Notes: generated by a model from the letters alone, not told the origin. A stretch of 64,000 nt of DNA from Clostridia bacterium (GCA_017934975.1 JAGBIM010000022.1:36795-100794); one strand, 5' to 3'; numbered from the stretch's first letter, positions 1 through 8,819 are shown. Made by a program: numbers and translations.

Positions 1-402
1 CTCTTTCATCAAAGAATAGGCCGGCATCCAACGGGATTTATATGCCTCGGCAAGATAAGTACCGTTGCGTTTTGCACAGGCAACCATAGCCTCTACCTCA
101 CGAAGATTGGAGGCCAACGGTTTTTCGCACAGAACCGGAATCTTGCGTTCCAGGAAAAACAAAGTCTGTTCACAATGCAACGCGTTCGGAGACGCAATAT
201 ATACGGCATCTACTTCCTTTGCAAGATCTTCAAGGGTCGAGCAAACACAAGGGATACGGTGTTTTTTCGCAAAGGTCTCCCCCTTCGTCTTGCTGCGGGA
301 ATAAATCGCTTTGGGTAGCGTTTTGGGGCACTGAGTCAGGGCCTGCGCCATCTTCTCCGCAATCTCCGAGGTTCCGATCAAGCCGAATCGAATTCGGTTC
401 AT
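1..402 (-). CDS. Gfo/Idh/MocA family oxidoreductase, N-terminal part (cut by window edge)
   Basis: Reverse-strand frame open from ATG at 402 to the window edge, 134 residues seen. The N-terminus MNRIRFGLIGTSEIAEKMAQ is a Rossmann dinucleotide-binding start. VDAVYIASPNALHCEQ followed by VLCEKPLASN is the diagnostic Gfo/Idh/MocA stretch, with the EKP lysine that normally helps catalysis. Family members are NAD(P)-dependent dehydrogenases of sugars or polyols; substrate cannot be told from this half. The start is set by GGAG about eight bases upstream. The C-terminal substrate domain lies outside the window. The 5' end lies inside the 3' end of the NfeD-like frame on the same strand. Confidence 0.85.
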   Translation of the reverse strand, partial: MNRIRFGLIGTSEIAEKMAQALTQCPKTLPKAIYSRSKTKGETFAKKHRIPCVCSTLEDLAKEVDAVYIASPNALHCEQTLFFLERKIPVLCEKPLASNLREVEAMVACAKRNGTYLAEAYKSRWMPAYSLMKE

Positions 403-673
403 GATTTCCATCTCCTTGCAGTTCATCCATCGTATCGGCACACCGAACCTCACGAATCCAGCCGCGACAAAGCCAAATCAAGCCACCGGCACAAAAGACC
501 GCAAGAAAGCATTGCACCCAAAGAGGAATCGAAAAAAACGATAGAACCAGCCCAAAAGCGGCTCCCACGGAGCAAAAAACGGCGTAATATCGCAAAAACA
601 TCATTTCCGCAAAGGCAAGCAACACGGTCAGACACAGCCATACGAGGGATAAATTTTCGGTTAAAACATCCAT
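230..673 (-). CDS. Short NfeD-like membrane protein, C-terminus doubtful
   Basis: 147-residue frame with an excellent ribosome site (AGGAGG, eight bases before ATG) and its own promoter. Residues 8-70 are hydrophobic and fit two to three membrane segments spaced as in NfeD-family proteins (an acidic residue in the first helix, then two helix pairs). The usual C-terminal OB-fold of NfeD is not visible. From about residue 85 the frame runs through the ribosome site and the first 170 bases of the following oxidoreductase in another phase, so the last ~60 residues are probably not meaningful protein. Either a truncated NfeD whose stop has been lost, or a frameshift near base 420. Function (membrane-quality-control scaffold in relatives) is inferred only weakly. 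Confidence 0.45.
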   Translation of the reverse strand: MDVLTENLSLVWLCLTVLLAFAEMMFLRYYAVFCSVGAAFGLVLSFFSIPLWVQCFLAVFCAGGLIWLCRGWIREVRCADTMDELQGDGNHEPNSIRLDRNLGDCGEDGAGPDSVPQNATQSDLFPQQDEGGDLCEKTPYPLCLLDP

Positions 674-726
674 AAAGACAACCTCCTCACGACCAGAATA
701 TGCCCGTCCCGCGGAAGGTATGTCTC

Positions 727-755
727 ATTATAACATAGAACAAATAAAATGTCAA
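727..755 (-). promoter_or_regulatory. Sigma-A type promoter of the NfeD-like gene
   Basis: Reading the minus strand: TTGACA (755-750), 17-base spacer, TATAAT (732-727). Perfect consensus hexamers, about 55 bases before the start codon. Confidence 0.85.
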
Positions 756-824
756 GACAGAACCGCAACGCATAAAATGGATTGAGCCGAAAAGGCTACT
801 ACGAGTTGAAAAAGAGGGATTTTT

Positions 825-1043
825 ATGAGTACGAGATGTCTCGGCGTACGGTCGGTGACTTACGCGCAGAAAGCCAGAGATGTCCTGACCGCAAACGGCG
901 TTGCCTGCCGAATCCTGCGTCAGAACCGAATTTCGGGATGCGGGTGGTGCGTTGCCCTGTCCGCCGCAAGCATACCGAAGGCAGAGGCTCTGTTGCGGGA
1001 AAACGGCGTAAAAACCACGGGAGAATATTATGATCTATCTTGA
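825..1043 (+). CDS. DUF3343 small protein (putative S/Se carrier-like)
   Basis: 72 residues beginning MSTRCLGVRSVTYAQKARDV. The pattern SVTYAxKAxxxLxxxGxxCRxxR followed by a GCG(W/Y) turn is that of the DUF3343 family, small proteins usually next to cysteine desulfurase or selenium-metabolism genes and proposed to carry sulfur or selenium. Cysteines are present in the N-terminal CLG, in ACR, and in the SGCGWC loop. It overlaps the cysteine desulfurase gene by 14 bases, which argues for translational coupling and for a shared sulfur or selenium role. Direct evidence for the carrier role is lacking here. Confidence 0.7.
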   Translation: MSTRCLGVRSVTYAQKARDVLTANGVACRILRQNRISGCGWCVALSAASIPKAEALLRENGVKTTGEYYDLS

Positions 1044-2166
1044 TAACGCGGCCTCGTCCCACCCGAAACCCTTGGAAGTTCTCCGTGCCGTATCCCGTCA
1101 ACTGCGGGAAAACGGCGCAAATCCCGGTCGAAGCGGGCACAGAATGTCCGCAGACGCCTCGGAAACGGTTTATCGCACGCGGGCCCTTTTGGCGCAAGAA
1201 TTCGGAACGGACCCGGAAACGGTATTGTTCACGCAAAACACGACGGATGCAATCAACCGTGCCCTCAAAGGGCTTTTGCAAAAGGGAGATCACGTGGTGA
1301 TTTCCGATCTGGAACACAACTCCGTCTTGCGTCCCTTGGTTGCGTTGCGCGAAAAAGGGATTGAATTCGACGTGGCGCAAACAACCGAAAACGAAGAGGA
1401 AACCGTAAACAATTTTCAACAAAAAATAAAATCAAACACCAAATTGATATTCTGCACCCACGCCTCCAACGTGACGGGACAGATTCTTCCCGTTCACGCC
1501 GTCGGAGCCCTTTGTCGCCGTTACGGGATCCTCTTCGGCGTGGACGGAGCGCAGACCGCAGGCGTTGAGTCCTACGATCTCAAACGAGACCCGATCGACC
1601 TTCTTTGCATTCCCGGTCATAAGGGATTGTTAGGCCCGCAAGGGACGGGCGCGTTGATTTTATCGAGGCCATTGGATTTACTCCCCATAACGGAGGGAGG
1701 CACGGGGACGGACTCTTTGCTGGAAGCGCAACCGAAGATCTTCCCCGAGGGATACGAAAGCGGTACGCTGAACACTCCGGGCATTGCGGGGCTTGGCGAG
1801 GGGGTGCGGTTTATCCGAAAATACCGGGAAGCGATCCGGCGGCACGAAGGAAACCTCCGAAACCTGTTTTTGTCCGAAATGGAAACAATTCCACAATTCT
1901 GCATCTTGTCGCCCGTCGGGGAAAGCGTCGGCACCGTTGCAATCAATCATATCTCCTCACACTCGGAAGAACTCTGCCGTTTTCTGGATCAGTCGGGATT
2001 CTGTACCCGCGGTGGGTATCATTGCTCGGCTCTGGCGCACAAAAAACTCAAAACCGAGGCGCAAGGGGCCTTACGGATCAGCTTCGGATACCGAAATACG
2101 GAACAGGACGTGCACGAATGTATAAGAATTTTGAAGATTTATCAAAATAATTGTGTACGTACTTGA
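1030..2166 (+). CDS. Cysteine desulfurase family protein (class V aminotransferase fold)
   Basis: 378 residues, PLP-dependent. It begins MIYLDNAASSHPKPLEV, the typical YLDNAAT-like start. The lysine that binds PLP is in the CIPGHKGLLGPQG stretch (about residue 199). The catalytic cysteine loop near the C-terminus reads RGGYHCSALAHK, as in the group of desulfurases found with DUF3343 and selenium genes rather than IscS or SufS. Likely reaction: cysteine to alanine with persulfide (or selenocysteine lyase activity). The overlapping upstream DUF3343 gene is the obvious candidate sulfur/selenium acceptor. No IscU-like scaffold is nearby. Confidence 0.85.
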   Translation: MIYLDNAASSHPKPLEVLRAVSRQLRENGANPGRSGHRMSADASETVYRTRALLAQEFGTDPETVLFTQNTTDAINRALKGLLQKGDHVVISDLEHNSVLRPLVALREKGIEFDVAQTTENEEETVNNFQQKIKSNTKLIFCTHASNVTGQILPVHAVGALCRRYGILFGVDGAQTAGVESYDLKRDPIDLLCIPGHKGLLGPQGTGALILSRPLDLLPITEGGTGTDSLLEAQPKIFPEGYESGTLNTPGIAGLGEGVRFIRKYREAIRRHEGNLRNLFLSEMETIPQFCILSPVGESVGTVAINHISSHSEELCRFLDQSGFCTRGGYHCSALAHKKLKTEAQGALRISFGYRNTEQDVHECIRILKIYQNNCVRT

Positions 2167-2191
2167 TTTTTTCCCGGTTTACTGGTAAAAT
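2163..2191 (+). promoter_or_regulatory. Promoter of the cdaA operon
   Basis: TTGATT (2163-2168), 17-base spacer, TAAAAT (2186-2191), 91 bases before the cdaA start. A second TATAAT lies slightly downstream (about 2198) but with a poorer -35. Confidence 0.6.
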
Positions 2192-2282
2192 GAAATTGTA
2201 TAATATCTATATAGATTATTTGGGTGAACTTGCGAAGAGCACGTTCGCCGCTTCATAAATCAGAAAATCGGGGGACGTCGTT

Positions 2283-3149
2283 ATGCTGGAATTTTTCCGA
2301 TCCATCGGGGACTTTATCGTAACCACGGTGCAGAATTTCATGTGGCAAGATCTGATCGACATAGCTTTCGTGGCGATCATCATCTACTACGTGCTGAAAT
2401 TCATCCGTGATACGCGGGCTGCACAGCTTTTGAAGGGAATCATTCTTCTGATCGTCTTCTTCCAGGTTGCAAAATTTCTCAATCTGGAGGCCACGTCCTT
2501 TATCCTGAACAGCACCCTGGAATTCGGGCTTTTGGCCATTCTGATCGTATTCCAACCGGAGCTTCGAAGCCTTCTGGAGCGCATCGGACGGACGGGAAAA
2601 GGAAAAGGTCTTCCCTTCTTTGCCACGGAGAAGAAGCAGTCCGACGGGGAAATTGACGATAACATCAACAACATTGTGGACGCCGTAACGAATATGTCCG
2701 CAACGAAAACCGGCGCACTGATCGTGATTGAACGCAACACGAAGTTGGGCGAAGTGATCAATACGGGAACGAAAGTGGACTCCGCCGTGGTTTGCGACGT
2801 AATCCTGAACATTTTCTATCCGAAAGCTCCTCTGCACGACGGTGCCGCAATCCTGCGGGACGGCCGTATCGTTGCCGCCGGATGCTTCCTCCCTCTGACC
2901 ACGAAGAAATTCGACAATGATCTTGGAACCCGACACAGAGCGGGAATCGGGGTCAGTGAAATCTCCGACTCGGTAGTTATTCTCGTCTCGGAAGAAACCG
3001 GAATCATCTCGGTAGCACAGGAAGGAAACCTTACTCGCCGCCTGACACCCGCCGCCCTGAAAGCGTTACTGCAAAAGGAACTGAAACCCGACGAGAAAAA
3101 GGAAAAGCCCACCTTGCAAAATCTGTGGAAAGGACGGAACAAACAATGA
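2283..3149 (+). CDS. cdaA: Diadenylate cyclase CdaA
   Basis: 288 residues, the usual length. Residues about 20-95 hold three membrane segments, followed by the DAC domain. Catalytic motifs are present: LHDGAAIL (DGA, around residue 186) and GTRHRAGIG (RHR, around residue 217). It makes the second messenger c-di-AMP from two ATP at the membrane. The next gene, which encodes its YbbR-domain partner CdaR, overlaps its stop codon (ATGA). glmM, often third in this operon, is not here; an FAD oxidoreductase follows instead. Confidence 0.95.
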   Translation: MLEFFRSIGDFIVTTVQNFMWQDLIDIAFVAIIIYYVLKFIRDTRAAQLLKGIILLIVFFQVAKFLNLEATSFILNSTLEFGLLAILIVFQPELRSLLERIGRTGKGKGLPFFATEKKQSDGEIDDNINNIVDAVTNMSATKTGALIVIERNTKLGEVINTGTKVDSAVVCDVILNIFYPKAPLHDGAAILRDGRIVAAGCFLPLTTKKFDNDLGTRHRAGIGVSEISDSVVILVSEETGIISVAQEGNLTRRLTPAALKALLQKELKPDEKKEKPTLQNLWKGRNKQ

Positions 3150-4426
3150 GCGAAAAGAAAAATCTTGCAACCCGCGTTTCCGCATTGCTTCGCAAAAACA
3201 GTTTCCTGAAGATCCTTTCCGTTCTTTTGGCGGTGATTTTCTGGATCTATATCCTTTACGTTCTGAACCCCGTAAACGATAAGGAGTTTAACCGTATTTC
3301 CGTCGACCTTGCTTACGAAGGCTCCATCCCGGAACGAAACGGACTGATGCACCTTCTGTCTGACACGAACCTGTCCATCTACGTAAAGGTTTCCGGCTCC
3401 CGTTCGGAACTGATGAACGTTTCCGAAGCGGACATTCGGGCCACGCTGAACCTGAATCCCATCACGAGAGAAGGAACTCACAGTGTTGCGGTTTCGGTCA
3501 GCACGGGAAACAAAGATCTGAAAATCGTAGATTACGATCCAAAAAACTTCACCATTGAATTTGCCTCGGTTTCCAGCAGAACCATTCCCGTGGACTTGCA
3601 GGCATCGGGATCGCTTCCCGACGGATATTTTATCGAGCAATCCGGCATCTCCCCCACGGAAATTACCGTTACGGGTCCCGCAACCACGGTAGCGTCCATT
3701 GATAAGGCCTACGTATCGGTCCCCTTAACCAACGTAAAAGAAAACATTTCGGGCGAATTCGATATTTCGCTGGTAAACAAAAACGGGGAAAACGTGGACC
3801 GTAGGTTCCTAACCATTGCAAACGACGTGAAAAAGGCAGAAGCAAATCTTACGGTTCAATACCGCAAAGACATGGAAGCCACGGTGAACGTCATCAATTC
3901 CTCCGGAGGCAACGAGTCCGATTATATCACAGTCACCCTGGACACCCAGACCATTCAAGGAACGGGAAACGAAAAGGAACTGGCGGGCATTGAAAAATTC
4001 TCCGTGGGCACCATCGACACGTCCACCATCAAGGAAAGCGGAACCGTTACGCTGACCCTGCCCCAAAAGGAAGGTGTCGTGCTCAACAAAGAGCAGGTTA
4101 TAGCCACCGTTGAAGTTGCGCCGGAAACGGGAACGAAAGAAATTCTGTTCAAGGCCACCGACATTACGATCAACAATATGCCCCAGGGAACGGTGGGAGA
4201 GGTTACCGCCTCTGCCCGTATTCGGATCCGCGCCAAGACGTCGGATCTGGAACTGCTGACGTCGGAAACGCTGAAATGTCAGGTAGATTATACCGACCGC
4301 ACGGACGATGGATCCTATCCCATTATCGTTTACGCAACCACGGGAAGCACGACGAGCTTTGGCGTCGTGGGCTCCTATTTCTTGACGGAAAGCCAAGTGA
4401 CGGTCCATGAAATCGGTCTTCATTAA
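3146..4426 (+). CDS. cdaR: CdaR-like regulator with YbbR domains
   Basis: 426 residues from the ATG that overlaps the cdaA stop; an upstream in-frame ATG at 3125 would lie inside cdaA and is less likely. One N-terminal membrane helix (ILSVLLAVIFWIYILYVLN, about residues 22-42) leads into an extracytoplasmic region of repeated beta-rich YbbR-type modules, recognisable by DLAYEGSIP and repeated P(V/I)DLQASGSLPDGY-like stretches. Known CdaR proteins bind CdaA at the membrane and modulate c-di-AMP synthesis. The gene overlaps the next one by 20 bases. Confidence 0.88.
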   Translation: MSEKKNLATRVSALLRKNSFLKILSVLLAVIFWIYILYVLNPVNDKEFNRISVDLAYEGSIPERNGLMHLLSDTNLSIYVKVSGSRSELMNVSEADIRATLNLNPITREGTHSVAVSVSTGNKDLKIVDYDPKNFTIEFASVSSRTIPVDLQASGSLPDGYFIEQSGISPTEITVTGPATTVASIDKAYVSVPLTNVKENISGEFDISLVNKNGENVDRRFLTIANDVKKAEANLTVQYRKDMEATVNVINSSGGNESDYITVTLDTQTIQGTGNEKELAGIEKFSVGTIDTSTIKESGTVTLTLPQKEGVVLNKEQVIATVEVAPETGTKEILFKATDITINNMPQGTVGEVTASARIRIRAKTSDLELLTSETLKCQVDYTDRTDDGSYPIIVYATTGSTTSFGVVGSYFLTESQVTVHEIGLH

Positions 4427-5936
4427 CGATTTTCGCGCCTCCGTAGACTGTTCGGAAGAGCAGGTTTTAGCGAGGGCAAAGAAAGAATACGGTCTCCCCT
4501 CCCACACGAAAGCATACGTTTACCGCAGATCGTTGGATACGCGAAAGGATCGCTTTTCTTTCGTCTATACCGTTGCCTTTGAAACCGATCGGGAGGACTC
4601 CCGCTTTCGCACGGTTCCGAGTTATACGCTTCCGCAAAGGATCGAAAAAGGCAAAACGGTTCCCGTCGTCGGATTCGGTCCTGCAGGGATGTTCTGCGCC
4701 TGGTTGTTGGCAAAATGCGGATGCAAGCCTTTGGTGATCGAGCGAGGACGGGCCGTAGACGAGCGTGTCAAGGACGTGGAATCTTTTTGGAACGGTGCCG
4801 AACTGAACCCCGAATCAAACGTACAGTTTGGGGAGGGGGGCGCAGGAACCTTTTCCGACGGGAAGTTGACCACGCGGATTCACGATCCCCGTTGTCGCAC
4901 CGTACTGGAGACCTTCGTGCAATACGGAGCCCCAAAGGAAATATTGTCCCTGGCAAAGCCCCACATCGGCACGGACAATCTGCAGAAAATCGTAAAGGCC
5001 CTGCGGGAAGAAATTATAAAACTGGGCGGCGAGGTTCGCTTTGAAACGAAACTGACCGATATCCGAATCGAAAACGGCACCTTGAAACAGATCTTTCTGA
5101 ACGGAGAGGCTTTTGATACCGATATTGCGGTCCTGGCCATCGGAAACGGCGCGGAAGACACGTATAAAATGCTCTTGCGAAATCCCTTAGCCATTGAAAA
5201 AAAGCCCTTTTCCGTGGGGTTTCGCACGGAACACAGTCAGGATGCGCTGAATCACCGTATTTACGGGAAATATTACGGAAACGCAAATCTCGGTCCTGCA
5301 GATTATCTGTTCAGCCACGTAACGGACAAGTCCAACGGAACGGCAGTATACTCATTTTGCATGTGTCCGGGCGGTCGCGTCGTCAACGCATCTTCCCTGC
5401 CAAACCGTCTGGTGACAAACGGCATGAGTTATTTTTCCCGAGACGGGAGAAACGCAAACGCGGCCATTCTCGCCTCGGTTCATCCCTCCTCGCCCGAGGA
5501 AGGATTGGCGTTGCAAAAACAGATCGAATCTGCCGCATGGAAGGTGGCCCAAGGATTGGGCCCCGCCACAACGGGAAAAGATTTTCTGAATAAACAAACC
5601 CCAAACAAATTGAGCGGTCCCGACGCAACCTTCTGCCCCGGAGTCCGACCTTACGATATCAACGAACTGTTCCCCCCGAAAATCGCCGCACGGCTGCGGG
5701 AAGGCTTTGCAAAATTCCAAGAACGGATTTTGGGAAACGAACCCGCCTTGCTGACCGCCCCCGAAACCAGGACCTCTGCCCCGTTGCGCATTTTACGGGA
5801 TGAAAGCACGCTGCAATCCGCTCTTTGCAAGGGGCTTTATCCTTGCGGAGAAGGTGCGGGATACGCGGGAGGCATTATGTCCTCCGCCGTGGACGGGCTG
5901 CGGGTAGCGGAACAGATACTGGAGACGTTGCAATGA
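4407..5936 (+). CDS. FAD-dependent oxidoreductase (COG2509 type)
   Basis: 509 residues. A short N-terminal domain rich in basic residues precedes the FAD Rossmann motif PVVGFGPAGMFCAWLLAKCG (about residue 88) and the second family signature FGEGGAGTFSDGKL. The C-terminus ends GEGAGYAGGIMSSAVDGLRVAE, which closes the FAD site. This is a widespread but biochemically uncharacterised dehydrogenase family of Firmicutes. It overlaps cdaR upstream and the RseC-like gene downstream (ATGA), so it is part of the c-di-AMP operon. Substrate is unknown. Confidence 0.85.
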   Translation: MKSVFINDFRASVDCSEEQVLARAKKEYGLPSHTKAYVYRRSLDTRKDRFSFVYTVAFETDREDSRFRTVPSYTLPQRIEKGKTVPVVGFGPAGMFCAWLLAKCGCKPLVIERGRAVDERVKDVESFWNGAELNPESNVQFGEGGAGTFSDGKLTTRIHDPRCRTVLETFVQYGAPKEILSLAKPHIGTDNLQKIVKALREEIIKLGGEVRFETKLTDIRIENGTLKQIFLNGEAFDTDIAVLAIGNGAEDTYKMLLRNPLAIEKKPFSVGFRTEHSQDALNHRIYGKYYGNANLGPADYLFSHVTDKSNGTAVYSFCMCPGGRVVNASSLPNRLVTNGMSYFSRDGRNANAAILASVHPSSPEEGLALQKQIESAAWKVAQGLGPATTGKDFLNKQTPNKLSGPDATFCPGVRPYDINELFPPKIAARLREGFAKFQERILGNEPALLTAPETRTSAPLRILRDESTLQSALCKGLYPCGEGAGYAGGIMSSAVDGLRVAEQILETLQ

Positions 5937-6346
5937 GAGTCACGGGAAAAGTAGTAAAAATCGAAGAGAACCTTGCATTTGTTGAAGCTTCCAGACCTGC
6001 CTCCTGCGAGCATTGCGCAAACTCCGCCCTTTGCAACAAGAGGAACGTGGAGATTCACGCGCACAACGACATCGGTGCGGAAGCGGGAGATTGGGTGGAG
6101 GTGGAAACGAACGAGGGAAAGGACGCCTATCGGATCCTTGCGTACATTTTCCTGACGCCCATTGCCATTCTGCTTTTGGCATGTTATCTTTTCACGATTT
6201 CCCCCTGGCTTACGCTGATTGCCCTTCCTTTAACGGCAATTTATTACGTGATTTTGCGTAAAATTAACGCAAACCATCCCATCCGAGCCCGCATCGTTGC
6301 ACCTGCGACGGAACCGCAAAGCTGTTCGGACCTCGTACAAAAATAA
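5933..6346 (+). CDS. RseC/MucC-like SoxR-reducing system protein
   Basis: 137 residues, start chosen at the ATG overlapping the previous stop. The N-terminal half is soluble with four cysteines in a CEHCANSALC..C arrangement (about residues 23-33), typical of RseC and able to bind a metal or cluster. Two membrane helices follow (about residues 70-90 and 92-110). In proteobacteria RseC belongs to the Rsx electron-transfer system; in Firmicutes such proteins are often found next to FAD or Rnf genes. Here it is coupled to an FAD oxidoreductase, suggesting a membrane redox role, which is inference. Confidence 0.75.
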   Translation: MRVTGKVVKIEENLAFVEASRPASCEHCANSALCNKRNVEIHAHNDIGAEAGDWVEVETNEGKDAYRILAYIFLTPIAILLLACYLFTISPWLTLIALPLTAIYYVILRKINANHPIRARIVAPATEPQSCSDLVQK

Positions 6347-6364
6347 TAGAACGGAGATACGATC

Positions 6365-7267
6365 ATGAGAGCACATATCAAGTCCTTTTGCCTGGAATTC
6401 GATTATCCCGAAGAAGCGATCAAGTCCCTGCTTGCGGACTTTGACGCGCTGAAAAAAACGGAATATTATAATCTTTTCAAGGCATACGTGAATCTGTATA
6501 AAACCGACGACGCATCCTTCGACCACGGCTATGCCCTGCGGGCAACGAAACTGATTTCCGAAAAAACGGGAATCAATCGTTATGCGTTGGATCTGCTTCT
6601 GTACATTTGCCTTGCCAAGCATTGCCGAGAATTGTATGATCAGGCAGAATTGCCCGTCAAGGTTTATCACGACAGTATGCTGGACCTGAAATGGAAACTG
6701 ATGGAATGCAAAAAGGTACGCGGTGTATGGGGCTCCTTCGTCGCAAGCTGGTTCAGCCGCTTTTTTGATCTTTCCCGTTTCGCTCTGGGTCGGTTGCAGT
6801 TTGAGGATGATCCCTGCATGGAATCCTACGAAAAGAACGGAATCAAGCTGAATCCCGGAGATTGGGTCATCGGCATACACATTCCCTCCGCAGGAAAACT
6901 GACCATGGAAGCCTGCATGGACTCCCTTCGGCAGGCGGCGGAATTCTTTGCGGACCGTTTTCCCGACGGCGTTGTAAAATTCCGTTGTCATTCCTGGCTT
7001 CTGGCGGGGAATCACAAGGACTATCTTGCCCCCGAAACGGGCATCCGAAAATTTGCCGACCTGTTTGACGTTGTCACCGTCACACCCCATCCGGAAGGAT
7101 ACGACCTCTGGAGAATTTTCAACAAGGAATACAACGGCTCTACGGAAGGCTTTCCTGCGGAAACCTCTCTGCAGAGAGCGTATCTGAAGATGCTGGCCGA
7201 CGGAAACGCCCCCGAAACGGGCCTGGGTTATATCTTCATGAAAGACGGAGAAATTATCAATCGCTGA
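6365..7267 (+). CDS. Acyltransferase-like protein with GNAT-like C-terminal domain
   Basis: 300 residues. The predominantly helical N-terminal half (about 1-140) and a C-terminal half with PGDWVIGIHIPSAGKLTMEACMDSLRQA and a terminal GYIFMKDGEII match a two-domain protein family of Clostridia and Bacilli annotated as acyltransferase-domain protein with a GNAT-like C-terminus. No member is well characterised to my knowledge. It has its own weak ribosome site (ACGGAGA) 18 bases after the RseC-like gene and is followed by a terminator, so it ends the operon. Acyl donor and acceptor are unknown. Confidence 0.55.
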   Translation: MRAHIKSFCLEFDYPEEAIKSLLADFDALKKTEYYNLFKAYVNLYKTDDASFDHGYALRATKLISEKTGINRYALDLLLYICLAKHCRELYDQAELPVKVYHDSMLDLKWKLMECKKVRGVWGSFVASWFSRFFDLSRFALGRLQFEDDPCMESYEKNGIKLNPGDWVIGIHIPSAGKLTMEACMDSLRQAAEFFADRFPDGVVKFRCHSWLLAGNHKDYLAPETGIRKFADLFDVVTVTPHPEGYDLWRIFNKEYNGSTEGFPAETSLQRAYLKMLADGNAPETGLGYIFMKDGEIINR

Positions 7268-7281
7268 AAAACGAAGAAATT

Positions 7282-7312
7282 GCCTCTCGGATTTGTCCGA
7301 GAGGCTTTTTTT
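7282..7312 (+). terminator. Terminator of the cdaA operon
   Basis: GCCTCTCGG, six-base loop, CCGAGAGGC, then seven T. Directly after the acyltransferase-like gene. Confidence 0.9.
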
Positions 7313-7315
7313 GAC

Positions 7316-7358
7316 TAAAAAGCCATCCCCTTGCGGAAATTCGCAAGGGGATGGCTTT
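7316..7358 (-). terminator. Terminator of gdhA
   Basis: Fifteen-base perfect stem around AGCCATCCCCTTGCG, followed on the minus strand by TTTTTA. Sits back-to-back with the terminator of the plus-strand operon. Confidence 0.85.
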
Positions 7359-7406
7359 ATCAACCGTAAAACGGCGCTTTTTGCGCGGTATTGCGGGATG
7401 TTTTGA

Positions 7407-8759
7407 TCAGATGATACCCTGAGCGATCATCGCATCGGCAACCTTTTCAAAGCCTGCGATGTTGGCTCCGGCGATCAGATCGCCTTCCATGCCGTACTTC
7501 TTGGCGGCTTCGTAGGAGTTCTTGTAGATATCGGCCATAATCTGATACAGTTTGGCGTCAACTTCTTCTGCGGTCCAGCTGTAACGCATGGAGTTCTGGC
7601 TCATTTCCAGACCGGAAACGGCAACGCCGCCTGCATTAACCGCCTTGGAAGGAGCGATGACAACACCGTTTTCCTTCAGGTAAGCAACGGCTTCTGCGGT
7701 GGTGGGCATGTTGGCAACTTCTGCGTAATACTTCAGGCCGTTGGCAACCATGTTCTTGGCGTCTTCGATACGGACTTCGTTCTGGGTAGCGCAGGGCATA
7801 CAGATGTCAACCTTCTGTTCCCAGGGCTTCTTGCCTGCAAAGAAGGCAACACCGAACTTATCGGCATAATCCTGAACCTTATCGCGGCCGGAAGCACGCA
7901 TTTCAAGCAGGTAGTTGATCTTTTCTTCGGTGACAACACCGTCGGGATCGTAAACGTAACCGTCGGGACCGGAAATGGTGACAACCTTACCGCCCAGCTC
8001 GGCAACCTTCTTTGCGGTACCCCAAGCAACGTTACCGAAGCCGGAGATAGCAAAGGTCTTCCCCTTAACACTTTCACCGAAGGTCTTGAGCATTTCCACG
8101 ACATAGTAAACGGCGCCGAAACCGGTGGCTTCGGGACGAATCAAAGAACCGCCGAAGGAACGGCCCTTACCGGTGAGAACGCCGGTAAATTCGTTGCGAA
8201 GTCTCTTATACTGACCGAACATGTAACCGACTTCGCGGGCACCTACGCCGATATCCCCTGCGGGAACGTCGGTGTCTGCACCGATATGTTTGGAAAGTTC
8301 CGTCATAAAGGCCTGGCAGAACCGCATGACTTCTCCGTCGCTCTTGCCGCGGGGATCGAAGTCGGAACCGCCCTTACCGCCGCCCATGGGAAGGCCGGTG
8401 AGGCTGTTTTTAAAGGTCTGCTCAAAACCGAGGAACTTCATAATGGAATAGTTAACAGAGGGATGGAAACGGATACCGCCCTTGTAGGGACCGATGGCGG
8501 AGTTGAACTGAACGCGGTAACCGCGGTTCACCTGAACCTTACCGTTATCGTCAACCCAGGCAACACGGAAGCTGATCTGTCGTTCGGGTTCTACCATACG
8601 TTCGATCACGCCGCACTGTTCAAACTTGGGATTCTGCGCAATAACGGGTTCGAGAGATTCGAGAACCTCGTAAACGGCCTGCAGAAATTCGGGCTCGCCG
8701 GGGTTGCGCTTCTCTACGTTTGCATAAACGTCGTTGAGATACTGACTTTTGAAGCTCAT
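7407..8759 (-). CDS. gdhA: NADP-type glutamate dehydrogenase
   Basis: 450 residues from the ATG preceded by TGGAGGTAA, the normal length for hexameric GDH. Motifs: KGGIRFHPSVN, the catalytic-lysine loop LPMGGGKGGSDFDPRGKSD, DVPAGDIGVG, and the Rossmann motif AISGFGNVAWGTAKK. Catalyses 2-oxoglutarate plus ammonium plus NAD(P)H to glutamate. Sequence type resembles the anabolic NADP enzymes of gut Clostridia and Bacteroides. Monocistronic: its own promoter and terminator. An in-frame extension upstream of 8759 has no ribosome site and crosses the promoter, so it is rejected. Confidence 0.97.
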   Translation of the reverse strand: MSFKSQYLNDVYANVEKRNPGEPEFLQAVYEVLESLEPVIAQNPKFEQCGVIERMVEPERQISFRVAWVDDNGKVQVNRGYRVQFNSAIGPYKGGIRFHPSVNYSIMKFLGFEQTFKNSLTGLPMGGGKGGSDFDPRGKSDGEVMRFCQAFMTELSKHIGADTDVPAGDIGVGAREVGYMFGQYKRLRNEFTGVLTGKGRSFGGSLIRPEATGFGAVYYVVEMLKTFGESVKGKTFAISGFGNVAWGTAKKVAELGGKVVTISGPDGYVYDPDGVVTEEKINYLLEMRASGRDKVQDYADKFGVAFFAGKKPWEQKVDICMPCATQNEVRIEDAKNMVANGLKYYAEVANMPTTAEAVAYLKENGVVIAPSKAVNAGGVAVSGLEMSQNSMRYSWTAEEVDAKLYQIMADIYKNSYEAAKKYGMEGDLIAGANIAGFEKVADAMIAQGII

Positions 8760-8790
8760 TTTTTTACCTCCATATATTTTGGATGGTAAC

Positions 8791-8819
8791 ATTATATACC
8801 TTTCGGCGGAAAAAATCAA
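8791..8819 (-). promoter_or_regulatory. Promoter of gdhA
   Basis: Minus strand TTGATT (8819-8814), 17-base spacer, TATAAT (8796-8791), 32 bases before the start codon. Confidence 0.8.
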
